From: an uncultured Planctomycetaceae bacterium
Lineage (GTDB): Bacteria; Planctomycetota; Planctomycetia; Pirellulales; Pirellulaceae
Reading direction: 5' to 3'
Assembly (NCBI GenBank): GCA_903927685.1
Contig: CAIYOB010000557.1
Location: 1-23,578, forward strand
Length of the DNA: 23,578 nucleotides
A program made the position numbers and the translations under genes. The notes beneath the pieces were generated by a model that saw nothing but the letters and a program-made list of their open reading frames with translations, made no database searches and had not been told where the DNA came from. Within the stretch, counting starts at the first letter, position 1; each line of letters begins with the position of its first letter. This document shows positions 17,529 through 23,578 of the stretch, piece after piece.

Positions 17529-17678
17529 CTAGGTGCATGTCCGGGTATGGGTCTTGGAGAAGAACGCCGTGCCATCGCCTTTGACGCAGATCCGCTCATC
17601 CAGTTGCTCGATCTGGTCGCTCAGGCGAATCGACAGCGCGTTGGGCCGCCGTTGGCAGCCATCGCGGACGGTCTTCAT
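17529..17678 (-). pseudogene. N-terminal remnant of a DUF499-like ATPase gene
   Basis: A 49-codon minus-strand frame runs from the ATG at 17676-17678 to TAG at 17529-17531. It reads MKTVRDGCQRRPNALSI, then RLSDQIEQLDERI and GDGTAFFSKTH, then stops. This looks like the first 45 residues of a DUF499 protein, large predicted ATPases often encoded beside DUF1156 methylases. In intact genes the P-loop region follows soon after; here the frame ends and the next start codon comes 12 bases later. Its own start overlaps the stop of an upstream frame (ATGA), typical of translationally coupled operons. I recognise the family from memory of the N-terminal pattern only. Confidence 0.4.
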
Positions 17679-17917
17679 GGACGGAACCCCTTTGGCCCCA
17701 ACGACTTGTCACCGGATGTCAGCGCCGCGTCATCCGGCGTGGTGCCGCCGCTGGCGAGAACTGCCATGCGGGCACCAAAGGAGTTGGCGTAGCCCTCGCG
17801 GACGCGGTTATCCGTTGGGGCAAGGACACGGTGGCAAGGACGCGGTGCAGGAGACGCCCTGACCATGCATGATCCAGCCGAACCAAAACGATACAGCAAT
17901 GTCAACTCCTGCCGCAC
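17675..17917 (-). pseudogene. Possible upstream gene remnant coupled by ATGA to the DUF499-like remnant
   Basis: The last 50 codons of this minus-strand frame look protein-like (PTDNRVREGYANSFGARMAV, then LASGGTTPDDAALTSGDKSL). They end in a TGA that overlaps the next gene's ATG as ATGA. The first part (from 17917) is Arg/Pro-rich and probably not native. It may be the C-terminal end of the first gene of the decayed operon. The family is not recognised. Confidence 0.3.
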
Positions 17918-17998
17918 CGGAACCGAAAGATCCTTGGCCGGGGCTTTGCTTGGCGCATCGGCCGCAGGCTGCTAGACTTCCCGTAGACTAGGAGTCAG

Positions 17999-19819
17999 AT
18001 GTTCATGGCTGGCAAGGACCTGAAACCGCACTTCCCCGACCTTCCGGCGGGGATTCCGCCAGCGATGCCACCAATGCCGATCGTGCCAGCGGCGGGCAGT
18101 CCTCCGGCGGCGAGCGGCGGCAGGCCCGTTTCCCCCGCGGGTCCCTTGTCGCCGGTGGCCAAGGCGGCTCCGGTGGCTCAGCCCATTCCCGTCCAGGCGG
18201 CGGGACTCGCGCCCCCGTCAGCCGCGTCCGCCCCAGCCTCGCGCCCGCGAAATCCGGCCGCTCGCCCAATTCCGGTCGAACCGAACCGCTCCGCCACTGC
18301 TGTGCCCGTGGCCAGTCAGCCGATTCCCGTTCCGGCCGTCGCGGCCGAAAACGGCTTCGGCTTGCCGCTGATTCGCACCGAGCGGCAGGAGGATGAAGAG
18401 AACGAGCAGGTGACGGACAAAGCCGTTCGCGTCGCTCCGCCCTGGCTGGTCAGCGGCGTCGTCCACATGCTCGCCCTGATCGTGATGGGCGTCCTGTATA
18501 TGGCCGGCAACCAGGAGAACAAGGTCCAGATCGAGGCCATTTACGCGGAAGAGGAAGGTATTCAACTGGAGGACGACATCCTGCAGGATTTGGGCAATTT
18601 GAACATGCCGGACATCAAGGACCCGGCGCTGGCGCTCGACGTGTTCAAGGTGGATGATCCGTTTGCGGCGCCTCCGCAGTTGGACCCAAGTCTGCTGAGT
18701 CCCGATGCTCTGCGGTCGGTCAGCGACATCCTGGCGCCCTCCATCGGCTTGGCGTTGACCGGGCGCGAGAAGGGCGCCAAGAAAGCCCTGTTGGGCGCCT
18801 ACGGCGGCACGGAGACAACCCAGGCGGCGGTGGAGTTGGGTTTGGAATGGCTGGTCAAGCAACAGAACATGCGGACGGGAATGTGGAGTCTGCAAGGCCC
18901 TTACCAGGATGGCGGCGGATACGAAAACACCGTCGCGGCCACGGCGATGGCGCTGCTGGCCTTGCAGGGAAACGGCAACACGCACCAGTCGGGCGAGCAC
19001 CCGCGGAACGTGGAGCGGGCCGCCGATGCCCTGATCAAACTGCAGGACAAAGACGGGGTGATGTACCGCGAGGGCGCGTTCAATCATCGCCTGTACACCC
19101 AGGCCCAGGCGACGATCGCGTTGTGCGAGCTGTACGGCATGACGAAGGATCCCAAATACCGCCAGCCGGCCCAGAAGGCGCTCGACTACGCCGCCAAGAT
19201 CCAGGCCCCCCAGGGCGGCTGGCGATATGTCCCGAAAGAAGACACCGATACGTCGGTGACCGGTTGGTTCGTGATGGCGCTACAAAGTGGCTTGATGGCT
19301 GGATTGACGGTGCAAAGCCCGACGTTGGATGGAGTCGGCAAGTACCTGGACAGCGCTACCACGGACGGCAGTACGTACGCTTACCAGGCCAACGGCGAGC
19401 CGACGCTGACGATGACGGCGGAAGGGCTGTTGTGCCGGCAGTACCTGGGGTGGAAGCACGACGACCCGCGACTGCGCGGCGGCGTCGAACTGCTGTTGCA
19501 GAACCTGGTCAACTACGACGAGCAGGACTTGTACTACTGGTACTACGCCACCCAGGTCTTGCACCACATGGGCGGCGAGGACTGGGACAAGTGGAACAAG
19601 GTGATGCGCCAAGCGGTGCCGGAGCACCAGGTGAAGGAAGGTCGGGAGCGGGGCAGTTGGGACCCGACGAGCGACCGCTGGGGGAACCACGGCGGGCGGC
19701 TCTACACGACCTGCCTGAGTTGCTACTTGCTGGAGGTCTACTACCGCCACCTGCCAATCTACCAGCATCACAACCTGCCGGCGTCGGCCCTGTCGCTGCC
19801 GGCAGCGAAAACGGATTGA
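17999..19819 (+). CDS. Membrane-anchored squalene-cyclase-fold (prenyltransferase/squalene oxidase repeat) protein
   Basis: A 606-aa protein. Residues 1-145 are Pro/Ala-rich and disordered-looking, with repeated P-I-P-V segments. One membrane helix follows at about 149-171 (PPWLVSGVVHMLALIVMGVL), preceded by a charged stretch. Then comes an acidic linker (EEEGIQLEDDILQDL), and from about residue 271 an alpha/alpha-toroid with repeats such as TTQAAVELGLEWLVKQQ, GGGYENTVAATAMALLAL, YTQAQATIALCELYG, GGWRYVPKEDTDTSVTGW and LTMTAEGLLCRQYLGW. The fold is that of squalene-hopene cyclase, but the catalytic D-x-D-D is not seen; the nearest motif is E-D-T-D-T-S (D415-S419). Cyclisation is therefore doubtful. 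The topology (cytoplasmic Pro-rich N-terminus, outer toroid) suggests an envelope protein. AGGAG lies 4 nt before the ATG at 17999; the ATG at 18005 is an alternative start. The next gene begins 16 nt after the stop, so the two form an operon. Confidence 0.9.
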   Translation: MFMAGKDLKPHFPDLPAGIPPAMPPMPIVPAAGSPPAASGGRPVSPAGPLSPVAKAAPVAQPIPVQAAGLAPPSAASAPASRPRNPAARPIPVEPNRSATAVPVASQPIPVPAVAAENGFGLPLIRTERQEDEENEQVTDKAVRVAPPWLVSGVVHMLALIVMGVLYMAGNQENKVQIEAIYAEEEGIQLEDDILQDLGNLNMPDIKDPALALDVFKVDDPFAAPPQLDPSLLSPDALRSVSDILAPSIGLALTGREKGAKKALLGAYGGTETTQAAVELGLEWLVKQQNMRTGMWSLQGPYQDGGGYENTVAATAMALLALQGNGNTHQSGEHPRNVERAADALIKLQDKDGVMYREGAFNHRLYTQAQATIALCELYGMTKDPKYRQPAQKALDYAAKIQAPQGGWRYVPKEDTDTSVTGWFVMALQSGLMAGLTVQSPTLDGVGKYLDSATTDGSTYAYQANGEPTLTMTAEGLLCRQYLGWKHDDPRLRGGVELLLQNLVNYDEQDLYYWYYATQVLHHMGGEDWDKWNKVMRQAVPEHQVKEGRERGSWDPTSDRWGNHGGRLYTTCLSCYLLEVYYRHLPIYQHHNLPASALSLPAAKTD

Positions 19820-19823
19820 TGGC

Positions 19824-19828
19824 AGGAG
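19824..19828 (+). promoter_or_regulatory. Ribosome binding site for a TTG start
   Basis: AGGAG at 19824-19828 is 7 nt before TTG at 19836-19838 and lies in the 16-nt gap after the preceding stop codon. The nearest ATG (19819-19821) is in another frame and closes after six codons, so TTG is the natural start. Confidence 0.7.
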
Positions 19829-19835
19829 CCGCCAC

Positions 19836-20813
19836 TTGAATTCCGCAGTGCCGCCCCGAAAAGCCCGCCTGGTTCGACTCGGCAAGCTCGTCTTCCGCCT
19901 GCTGGTCCTGATGCTGGTTGGGATCGGCATCTGGCGCACGGTGGAGAAGGCGATCGGCGACTTGCAGGCTCAGCAGTTCACGTGGCGGCAGGTCGAATGG
20001 GGCTGGCTGGCGGCCTCCGCCGTCGTGTACCTGGCGGCCACCGCGCCATGCTGGATCTTCTGGCATCGGACGTTGCAGGCCATGGGCCAGCAGCCGCGCT
20101 GGTTGGAATCGCTTCGGGCCTATTACATCGGGCACTTGGGCAAGTACTTTCCAGGCAAAGCCCTGGTGGTCGTAATCCGTAGCGGAATGATTCGCAGCGC
20201 TCGGGTGGACACGTCGATTGCGGTCGCGGCGGTGTTCGTCGAGACGCTGACCATGATGGCCGTGGGGGCCTTTATCGCGGCGGCAATCATCGGCGTGATG
20301 TACCGCGATCAAGGCTGGCTGCTGTTGCTGGCCGTGGGCATGATGCTCGGCATCGGAGGTCCCACCGTGCCGCCCATTTTCCGGCGGTTGGTGCGGCTGA
20401 TCGGAGTCAAGAACGTCAGTCCCGACATCGAGCGGGGGCTGGCTGGCTTGGATTACCGACTGATGTTGTTCGGCTGGCTGGTGAATCTCGCCGGTTGGGC
20501 CCTCATGGGGCTGAGCCTCTGGTTGACGCTGCGGGCCGTGCCGACGATCACCGCGGTCCCGGTCGAGTTGCAGCACCTACCGCGGGTGACCTGCTGTGTC
20601 GCTCTGGCCCTGGTCGCCGGCTTCCTGTCGATGGTGCCGGGCGGCATGGTGGTTCGCGAATACGTCGTGATGACCCTGCTGTCCAGCCCGTTCGGCGTGG
20701 GCGCCGCGGCGGTGTGTGCGGTCTTGTCGCGGCTGGTGGGCTTGCTGGCCGAACTGCTGTTCGGGGCGGTGCTGTACGCGCTCAAGCCTCCGGGGTCACT
20801 TCCGGTGGACTGA
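19836..20813 (+). CDS. Lysylphosphatidylglycerol synthase TM-domain / flippase-like membrane protein
   Basis: A 325-aa integral membrane protein with about seven or eight hydrophobic helices. It begins at a TTG with a well-placed AGGAG. It carries the family hallmark H-L-G-K-Y-F-P-G-K (residues 100-108) followed by a short helix with an arginine (VVVIRSGMIR). Later come the LVAGFLSMVPGGMVVRE segment and a final LVGLLAELLFGAVLYAL helix, all typical of the UPF0104/LPG_synthase_TM family (PF03706). Members are proposed to move or modify membrane lipids or glycolipids; this one lacks the cytosolic synthetase domain of MprF. It is co-transcribed with the squalene-cyclase-fold protein, which suggests a joint envelope role by inference. 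It ends convergently to the secreted 638-aa gene. Confidence 0.9.
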   Translation: MNSAVPPRKARLVRLGKLVFRLLVLMLVGIGIWRTVEKAIGDLQAQQFTWRQVEWGWLAASAVVYLAATAPCWIFWHRTLQAMGQQPRWLESLRAYYIGHLGKYFPGKALVVVIRSGMIRSARVDTSIAVAAVFVETLTMMAVGAFIAAAIIGVMYRDQGWLLLLAVGMMLGIGGPTVPPIFRRLVRLIGVKNVSPDIERGLAGLDYRLMLFGWLVNLAGWALMGLSLWLTLRAVPTITAVPVELQHLPRVTCCVALALVAGFLSMVPGGMVVREYVVMTLLSSPFGVGAAAVCAVLSRLVGLLAELLFGAVLYALKPPGSLPVD

Positions 20814-20905
20814 GGCCCATGCCACAGGATTGAGGCTAAGCAGGGAAGTTCCTACTACCATGCGAAGGAACCACAGGGCTGGGGTGGCGATCGGCGGCGT
20901 CTTGC

Positions 20906-20921
20906 CGGTCGGGCCGGACCG
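20906..20921 (-). terminator. Short GC hairpin between convergent genes
   Basis: CGGTC (20906-20910) pairs with GACCG (20917-20921) around a 6-nt loop, 3 nt past the stop of the minus-strand gene. The stem is short and no T-run follows on either strand, so this is only a weak terminator candidate. Confidence 0.2.
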
Positions 20922-20924
20922 TCC

Positions 20925-22841
20925 CTAATGCCGCGCGGCTTCGTAGCCGGTGGGATTACGCAGGATGGTCTGGGTCCGGCTGCGGATCTCGGCAGCGATG
21001 TCTTTCAAGGCGGGATTGCGGGCGACGGCAAGTCCGGAGCGTTGGCGGAGCGTCTTGACGATCATCCGGCAGGACGCGACAAGTCCGTCTTGGGCGCCTC
21101 CGATCGAGGTGAAGAGGCTCATTTGTGCGTCGCATTTCGCCCAGGCGTCGGCGCCCATATAGTCCAGCAGGTCTTTTCGGAAGGCCGCGGCCGTCTGTTC
21201 CGCAAACGCCGGCGTCCGGATCTTCTCGCGGTCGGCCGCGAAGAATTCGTCGAGCCTCTGGGTGACTGTCAGTAACTCGTCCAGGAACTCGGCATGCTGC
21301 GGCTGGAGGCGTTTCTGTTCCTCCAAGTACGCCGTCATGTCATGGCCGAAGGCGACATACTCGTCGATCCGCCGCCGGACGTTGCCGATGAACGCCACCG
21401 CGGCGTCCAGGTGCTGTTCGATCTCCGGGCCACGCTGCCGCTGGCTGCCCTCTTTGTAGATGGCGCTGATGACGTCCCGGGCGTAGCAGGTAGCCACGCC
21501 GCGGGAGTTCCCTCTCTGGCCTTCCAGGTCAAGGATGTACTGGCACGGCCCGACGCCCAGCGTCATCCGGACCAGATCCACCACGGTCAGCTTGTCGATG
21601 GGCGTGGTGAACGGCGCCACGGTCGCTCGATCGAGCGGATAGATGACGGTCGGCCCGGTGAAATTGCAGATCTCGCCGCCGTTGACGTAGCGGCGTTTCT
21701 CCAGCGGCTGCAAGTGGCCCCAGCCGCCGCGATCCACCCAGCAGGGAAAAATGAATTGGCCGAGCACCGGATTCCAACGCTTTCGCTCGGGCTTGTTCCA
21801 GTCGCGGGCTCCCAACTCTCCACCGAAACGCTGCCCTTCGGCCGGATCCTGTCCGAACCAGGCCTGCATCGTGTACTGGCCGTCGGGCTTCTGCAGCAGC
21901 ATTTCCCAGCTCTCGTTCAGCTTGTCGGCCGCGGTCCAATCCACACGCCACAAGGCGGCGAAGGGCATGGTCCAGTCCAGGTCGAGCACGCGTCCGGCGT
22001 CCGCAAGGGCTACCGGCTGCTGGTGCCAGATCCCCTTGTCGTGCAGCACCGCAATCCAGATGTGCGGCTTCTGGCCGTAGGAAATGTCCGCCTGCACGAT
22101 CTGGCGCGGCTCGGTGTCGGACAACGCGACTTCGACATCATTGTCCCGGGACTCGGAGACCGTCATCAGGATTTCGTCGCCGCCGGGCAGCAGCGAAAGC
22201 AAGAAGTTCTCGCTGGGCAGTTCCGCCCGCGGAACGGCGAGCGTCTCCGCGTCGACAACCATGTCGTCGCCAAAGAAATCGGGCAGCACGGCGAACCGGC
22301 AGGGCGCCCCGACCCGCAGTTTCTCGATGCCCTCGCGCGCCGTCGTCTTGATAAACGCCGCGCCGACGGACAGTTCGTACTGAATCCAGCCGGTCTTGCC
22401 GTCGGGCGAACGCAGGCCGAGTTCGACAGCCACGGAACTCGGCGTGTTCTCGCGAATGGCCAGCGCGGTGCGTATCAAGTCGGCGCGTCCCGCGCAGATC
22501 GGCTGCAGCCGCGCGAGGAACTTGACGCGTTCGCCTTGCCGCGAGAAGAGTTCGAGGCCCGGAGCGGCCGGGCGCAGCACGGCGACGAGCTTGTCGTTGG
22601 CGAGCACGGTGCAGCCCGCGAAACGATGCTGCGTGTCGCCTTCTTCCAAGCTGGTCCACGCCGAGGTCTGCAGCGGCGATTCGCTCGACGCGCCTGGCAC
22701 AGACGCCTCGCCCGCGTCGTACAGACACGCCAACGGCTCGACCGCCGCCGGGGACACCTCGTCCGCTGCCCAGGCGGGAACCCACGCCAGCGCCAAGGCC
22801 GCGATTACGAAACAGCCCGAAAACCTGTCTGAATCCCTCAT
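20925..22841 (-). CDS. Secreted hypothetical protein (638 aa), partner of the FGE-fold gene
   Basis: The ATG at 22839-22841 follows AGGAGG with 5-nt spacing, and a signal peptide (about residues 1-25, ending VPAWA-A) directs export. Residues 60-270 are strand-rich (FAGCTVLANDKLVAVLRP, GLELFSRQGERVKFLARL, WIQYELSVGAAFIKTTAREG), suggesting a beta-sandwich. The middle part is Trp-rich (DLDWTMPFAALWRVDWTAAD, QFIFPCWVDRGGWGHLQPLE). The last 190 residues are helical and charged (IDEYVAFGHDMTAYLEEQKR, LTVTQRLDEFF). No catalytic signature or named family is recognised. The overall plan resembles large uncharacterised secreted planctomycete proteins, perhaps polysaccharide-related, which is inference. 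Its ribosome site begins right after the stop of the FGE-fold gene, so the two are almost certainly translated from one mRNA. Confidence 0.88.
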   Translation of the reverse strand: MRDSDRFSGCFVIAALALAWVPAWAADEVSPAAVEPLACLYDAGEASVPGASSESPLQTSAWTSLEEGDTQHRFAGCTVLANDKLVAVLRPAAPGLELFSRQGERVKFLARLQPICAGRADLIRTALAIRENTPSSVAVELGLRSPDGKTGWIQYELSVGAAFIKTTAREGIEKLRVGAPCRFAVLPDFFGDDMVVDAETLAVPRAELPSENFLLSLLPGGDEILMTVSESRDNDVEVALSDTEPRQIVQADISYGQKPHIWIAVLHDKGIWHQQPVALADAGRVLDLDWTMPFAALWRVDWTAADKLNESWEMLLQKPDGQYTMQAWFGQDPAEGQRFGGELGARDWNKPERKRWNPVLGQFIFPCWVDRGGWGHLQPLEKRRYVNGGEICNFTGPTVIYPLDRATVAPFTTPIDKLTVVDLVRMTLGVGPCQYILDLEGQRGNSRGVATCYARDVISAIYKEGSQRQRGPEIEQHLDAAVAFIGNVRRRIDEYVAFGHDMTAYLEEQKRLQPQHAEFLDELLTVTQRLDEFFAADREKIRTPAFAEQTAAAFRKDLLDYMGADAWAKCDAQMSLFTSIGGAQDGLVASCRMIVKTLRQRSGLAVARNPALKDIAAEIRSRTQTILRNPTGYEAARH

Positions 22842-22856
22842 GCTCGCCTCCTCCTT

Positions 22857-23578
22857 CTATTCCTGGCCCGCGGCGGCTCGGACGCAGCGGAATCCGTAAG
22901 CTTCGTAGCCGAAACAGACGTCCGCCAGTCCCGGGGCCTCATAGTTGCGCGCCGAGCAGCGGCAGCTGTCCTCGCTGGTCTTCCAGCTTCCACCGCGCAA
23001 AACCCGGTCCTCGCCCGATTCGGGGCCTGTCGGGTCTTGCGCCGCTCCGTCCGGGTAGCAGTCGGCATAGAAATCATGGCACCACTCGGCCACATTGCCG
23101 TGCATGTCGTACAGTCCCCAGGGGTTCGGGGGCTTCTGTTTCACCGCGTGCGTCGCGGCGCCACTGTTCTTCTTGAACCAGGCGACGTCGCCCAGCTTGG
23201 CAGAATCGTCGCCGAACGAATAAGCGGTGGTGGTCCCCGCCCGGCAGGCATACTCCCACTCGGCTTCGGTCGGCAACCGATATCCATCCGCTCCGAAATC
23301 GCAGCGTCCTGAGGCCAGGTCGTAACACGGCCGGAAGCCTTCGCGCGTGGATCGCATATTGCAGTACTGGATGGCGAAGTACCAGCTCATGCGCTCGACG
23401 GGCTTGGCCGGGTCCGGCCACTTCGACGGATTTCGGCCCAGCATCGCCTGGAACGACTCCTGGGTTACCTCGCAGACGTCCATGTAGAATGAGCGGACGC
23501 GCACCGTATGTTCCGGTTGCTCGTCGTCCTCGCCTTGCTCGTCGCCCATGCGGAACTCGCCCGCGGGGATGAGCACCA
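22857..23578 (-). CDS. FGE-sulfatase-domain protein (N-terminus off the right edge)
   Basis: The visible 240 codons give a nearly complete FGE-sulfatase (PF03781) domain: IPAGEFRMG, then VTQESFQAMLGRNPS, GYRLPTEAEWEYACRAGTTT, NPWGLYDMHGNVAEWCHDFY, VLRGGSWKTSEDSCRCSARN and GYEAYGFRCVR. The family includes the formylglycine-generating enzyme that activates sulfatases, and many proteins of other function. In true FGE the motif after R-G-G-S is aromatic-x-C-x4-C, with both cysteines catalytic. Here the first cysteine position is Thr (W-K-T-S-E-D-S-C) and only the second is kept, so the FGE reaction is doubtful. The frame is still open at the right edge. A GTG near 23576 is not a convincing start, because members usually have residues before the I-P-A-G-E-F strand. 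It heads an operon with the secreted 638-aa protein, 15 nt apart. Confidence 0.93.
   Translation of the reverse strand, partial: VLIPAGEFRMGDEQGEDDEQPEHTVRVRSFYMDVCEVTQESFQAMLGRNPSKWPDPAKPVERMSWYFAIQYCNMRSTREGFRPCYDLASGRCDFGADGYRLPTEAEWEYACRAGTTTAYSFGDDSAKLGDVAWFKKNSGAATHAVKQKPPNPWGLYDMHGNVAEWCHDFYADCYPDGAAQDPTGPESGEDRVLRGGSWKTSEDSCRCSARNYEAPGLADVCFGYEAYGFRCVRAAAGQE

Larger units (their letters stand above)
16860..17998. other. 1.1-kb debris region with decayed minus-strand operon remnants
   Basis: No intact gene is supported here. The left part (16860-17195) has only short frames plus copy 2 of the 27-bp repeat. The middle and right parts retain, on the minus strand, start regions of what look like two or three genes in operon order, listed separately. 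The last bases before 17999 carry AGGAG for the next plus-strand gene. Plus-strand frames crossing the area lack recognisable motifs. Confidence 0.55.

Noticed and set aside
18847..19839. A 330-codon plus-strand frame within the squalene-cyclase-fold gene
   Set aside because: It is an out-of-frame shadow, rich in Arg/Gly/Pro; the overlapping frame carries the toroid repeats.
21294..22832. A 512-codon plus-strand frame opposite the 638-aa secreted protein
   Set aside because: The minus-strand gene has a signal peptide, a strong ribosome site and operon spacing. The plus frame is Arg/His-rich without motifs.

Overview
The window reads as high-GC genomic DNA of a planctomycete, probably Pirellulales-like. 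The inference rests on gene families: a giant surface-type protein opening with a LEPR-XLL-like motif, a type I sulfatase, an FGE-sulfatase-fold protein, a DUF4838 glycosidase relic, a Tat-exported sugar isomerase-like TIM barrel, and a membrane-anchored squalene-cyclase-fold protein beside a flippase-like membrane protein. I recognise no rRNA, tRNA, CRISPR array or intact transposase.

Layout. Bases 1-8988 (minus) are the first 2996 codons of one very large secreted or surface protein whose C-terminus lies beyond the left edge. It combines about twenty glycine/valine-rich beta-solenoid-like repeats with at least eight copies of a second module (H-G-x-x-T/D-G-x-x-V-x-Y ... GGL). Bases 8989-10102 hold gene debris: a frame-split ORF (about 9212-9453) and a collapsed sulfatase (9749-10051) that keeps its signal peptide, the start of its metal-site motif and its C-terminus but has lost the middle. 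An intact secreted type I sulfatase follows (10103-11698), then a DUF4838-type glycosidase pseudogene (12124-13580) with a frame change and an apparent internal deletion.

Bases 13711-15642 hold a small module: a VWA-domain protein and a YbjN-like protein on the minus strand, divergent from a 93-aa protein. The divergent spacer carries three copies of a TGACCAAC motif, two of them as an exact 15-bp inverted pair. Then come the Tat-signal TIM-barrel protein (15891-16859) and about 1.1 kb of debris. On the minus strand this debris retains what look like the N-termini of a DUF499-like ATPase and a DUF1156-like methylase, the first overlapping an upstream ORF by ATGA. I read it as the skeleton of a decayed defence-type operon.

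The right end is intact: the squalene-cyclase-fold protein (17999-19819) and an LPG-synthase-TM/flippase-like protein (TTG start, 19836-20813) form a two-gene operon. It converges with a minus-strand operon of an FGE-fold protein (cut by the right edge) and a 638-aa secreted protein of unknown function.

The most notable theme is that several genes survive as ends without middles. The best leads for new biology are the giant repeat protein, the VWA/YbjN/small-protein module with its repeated motif, and the FGE-like protein lacking one of the two FGE active-site cysteines next to an uncharacterised secreted partner. No clearly new system can be claimed from sequence alone.
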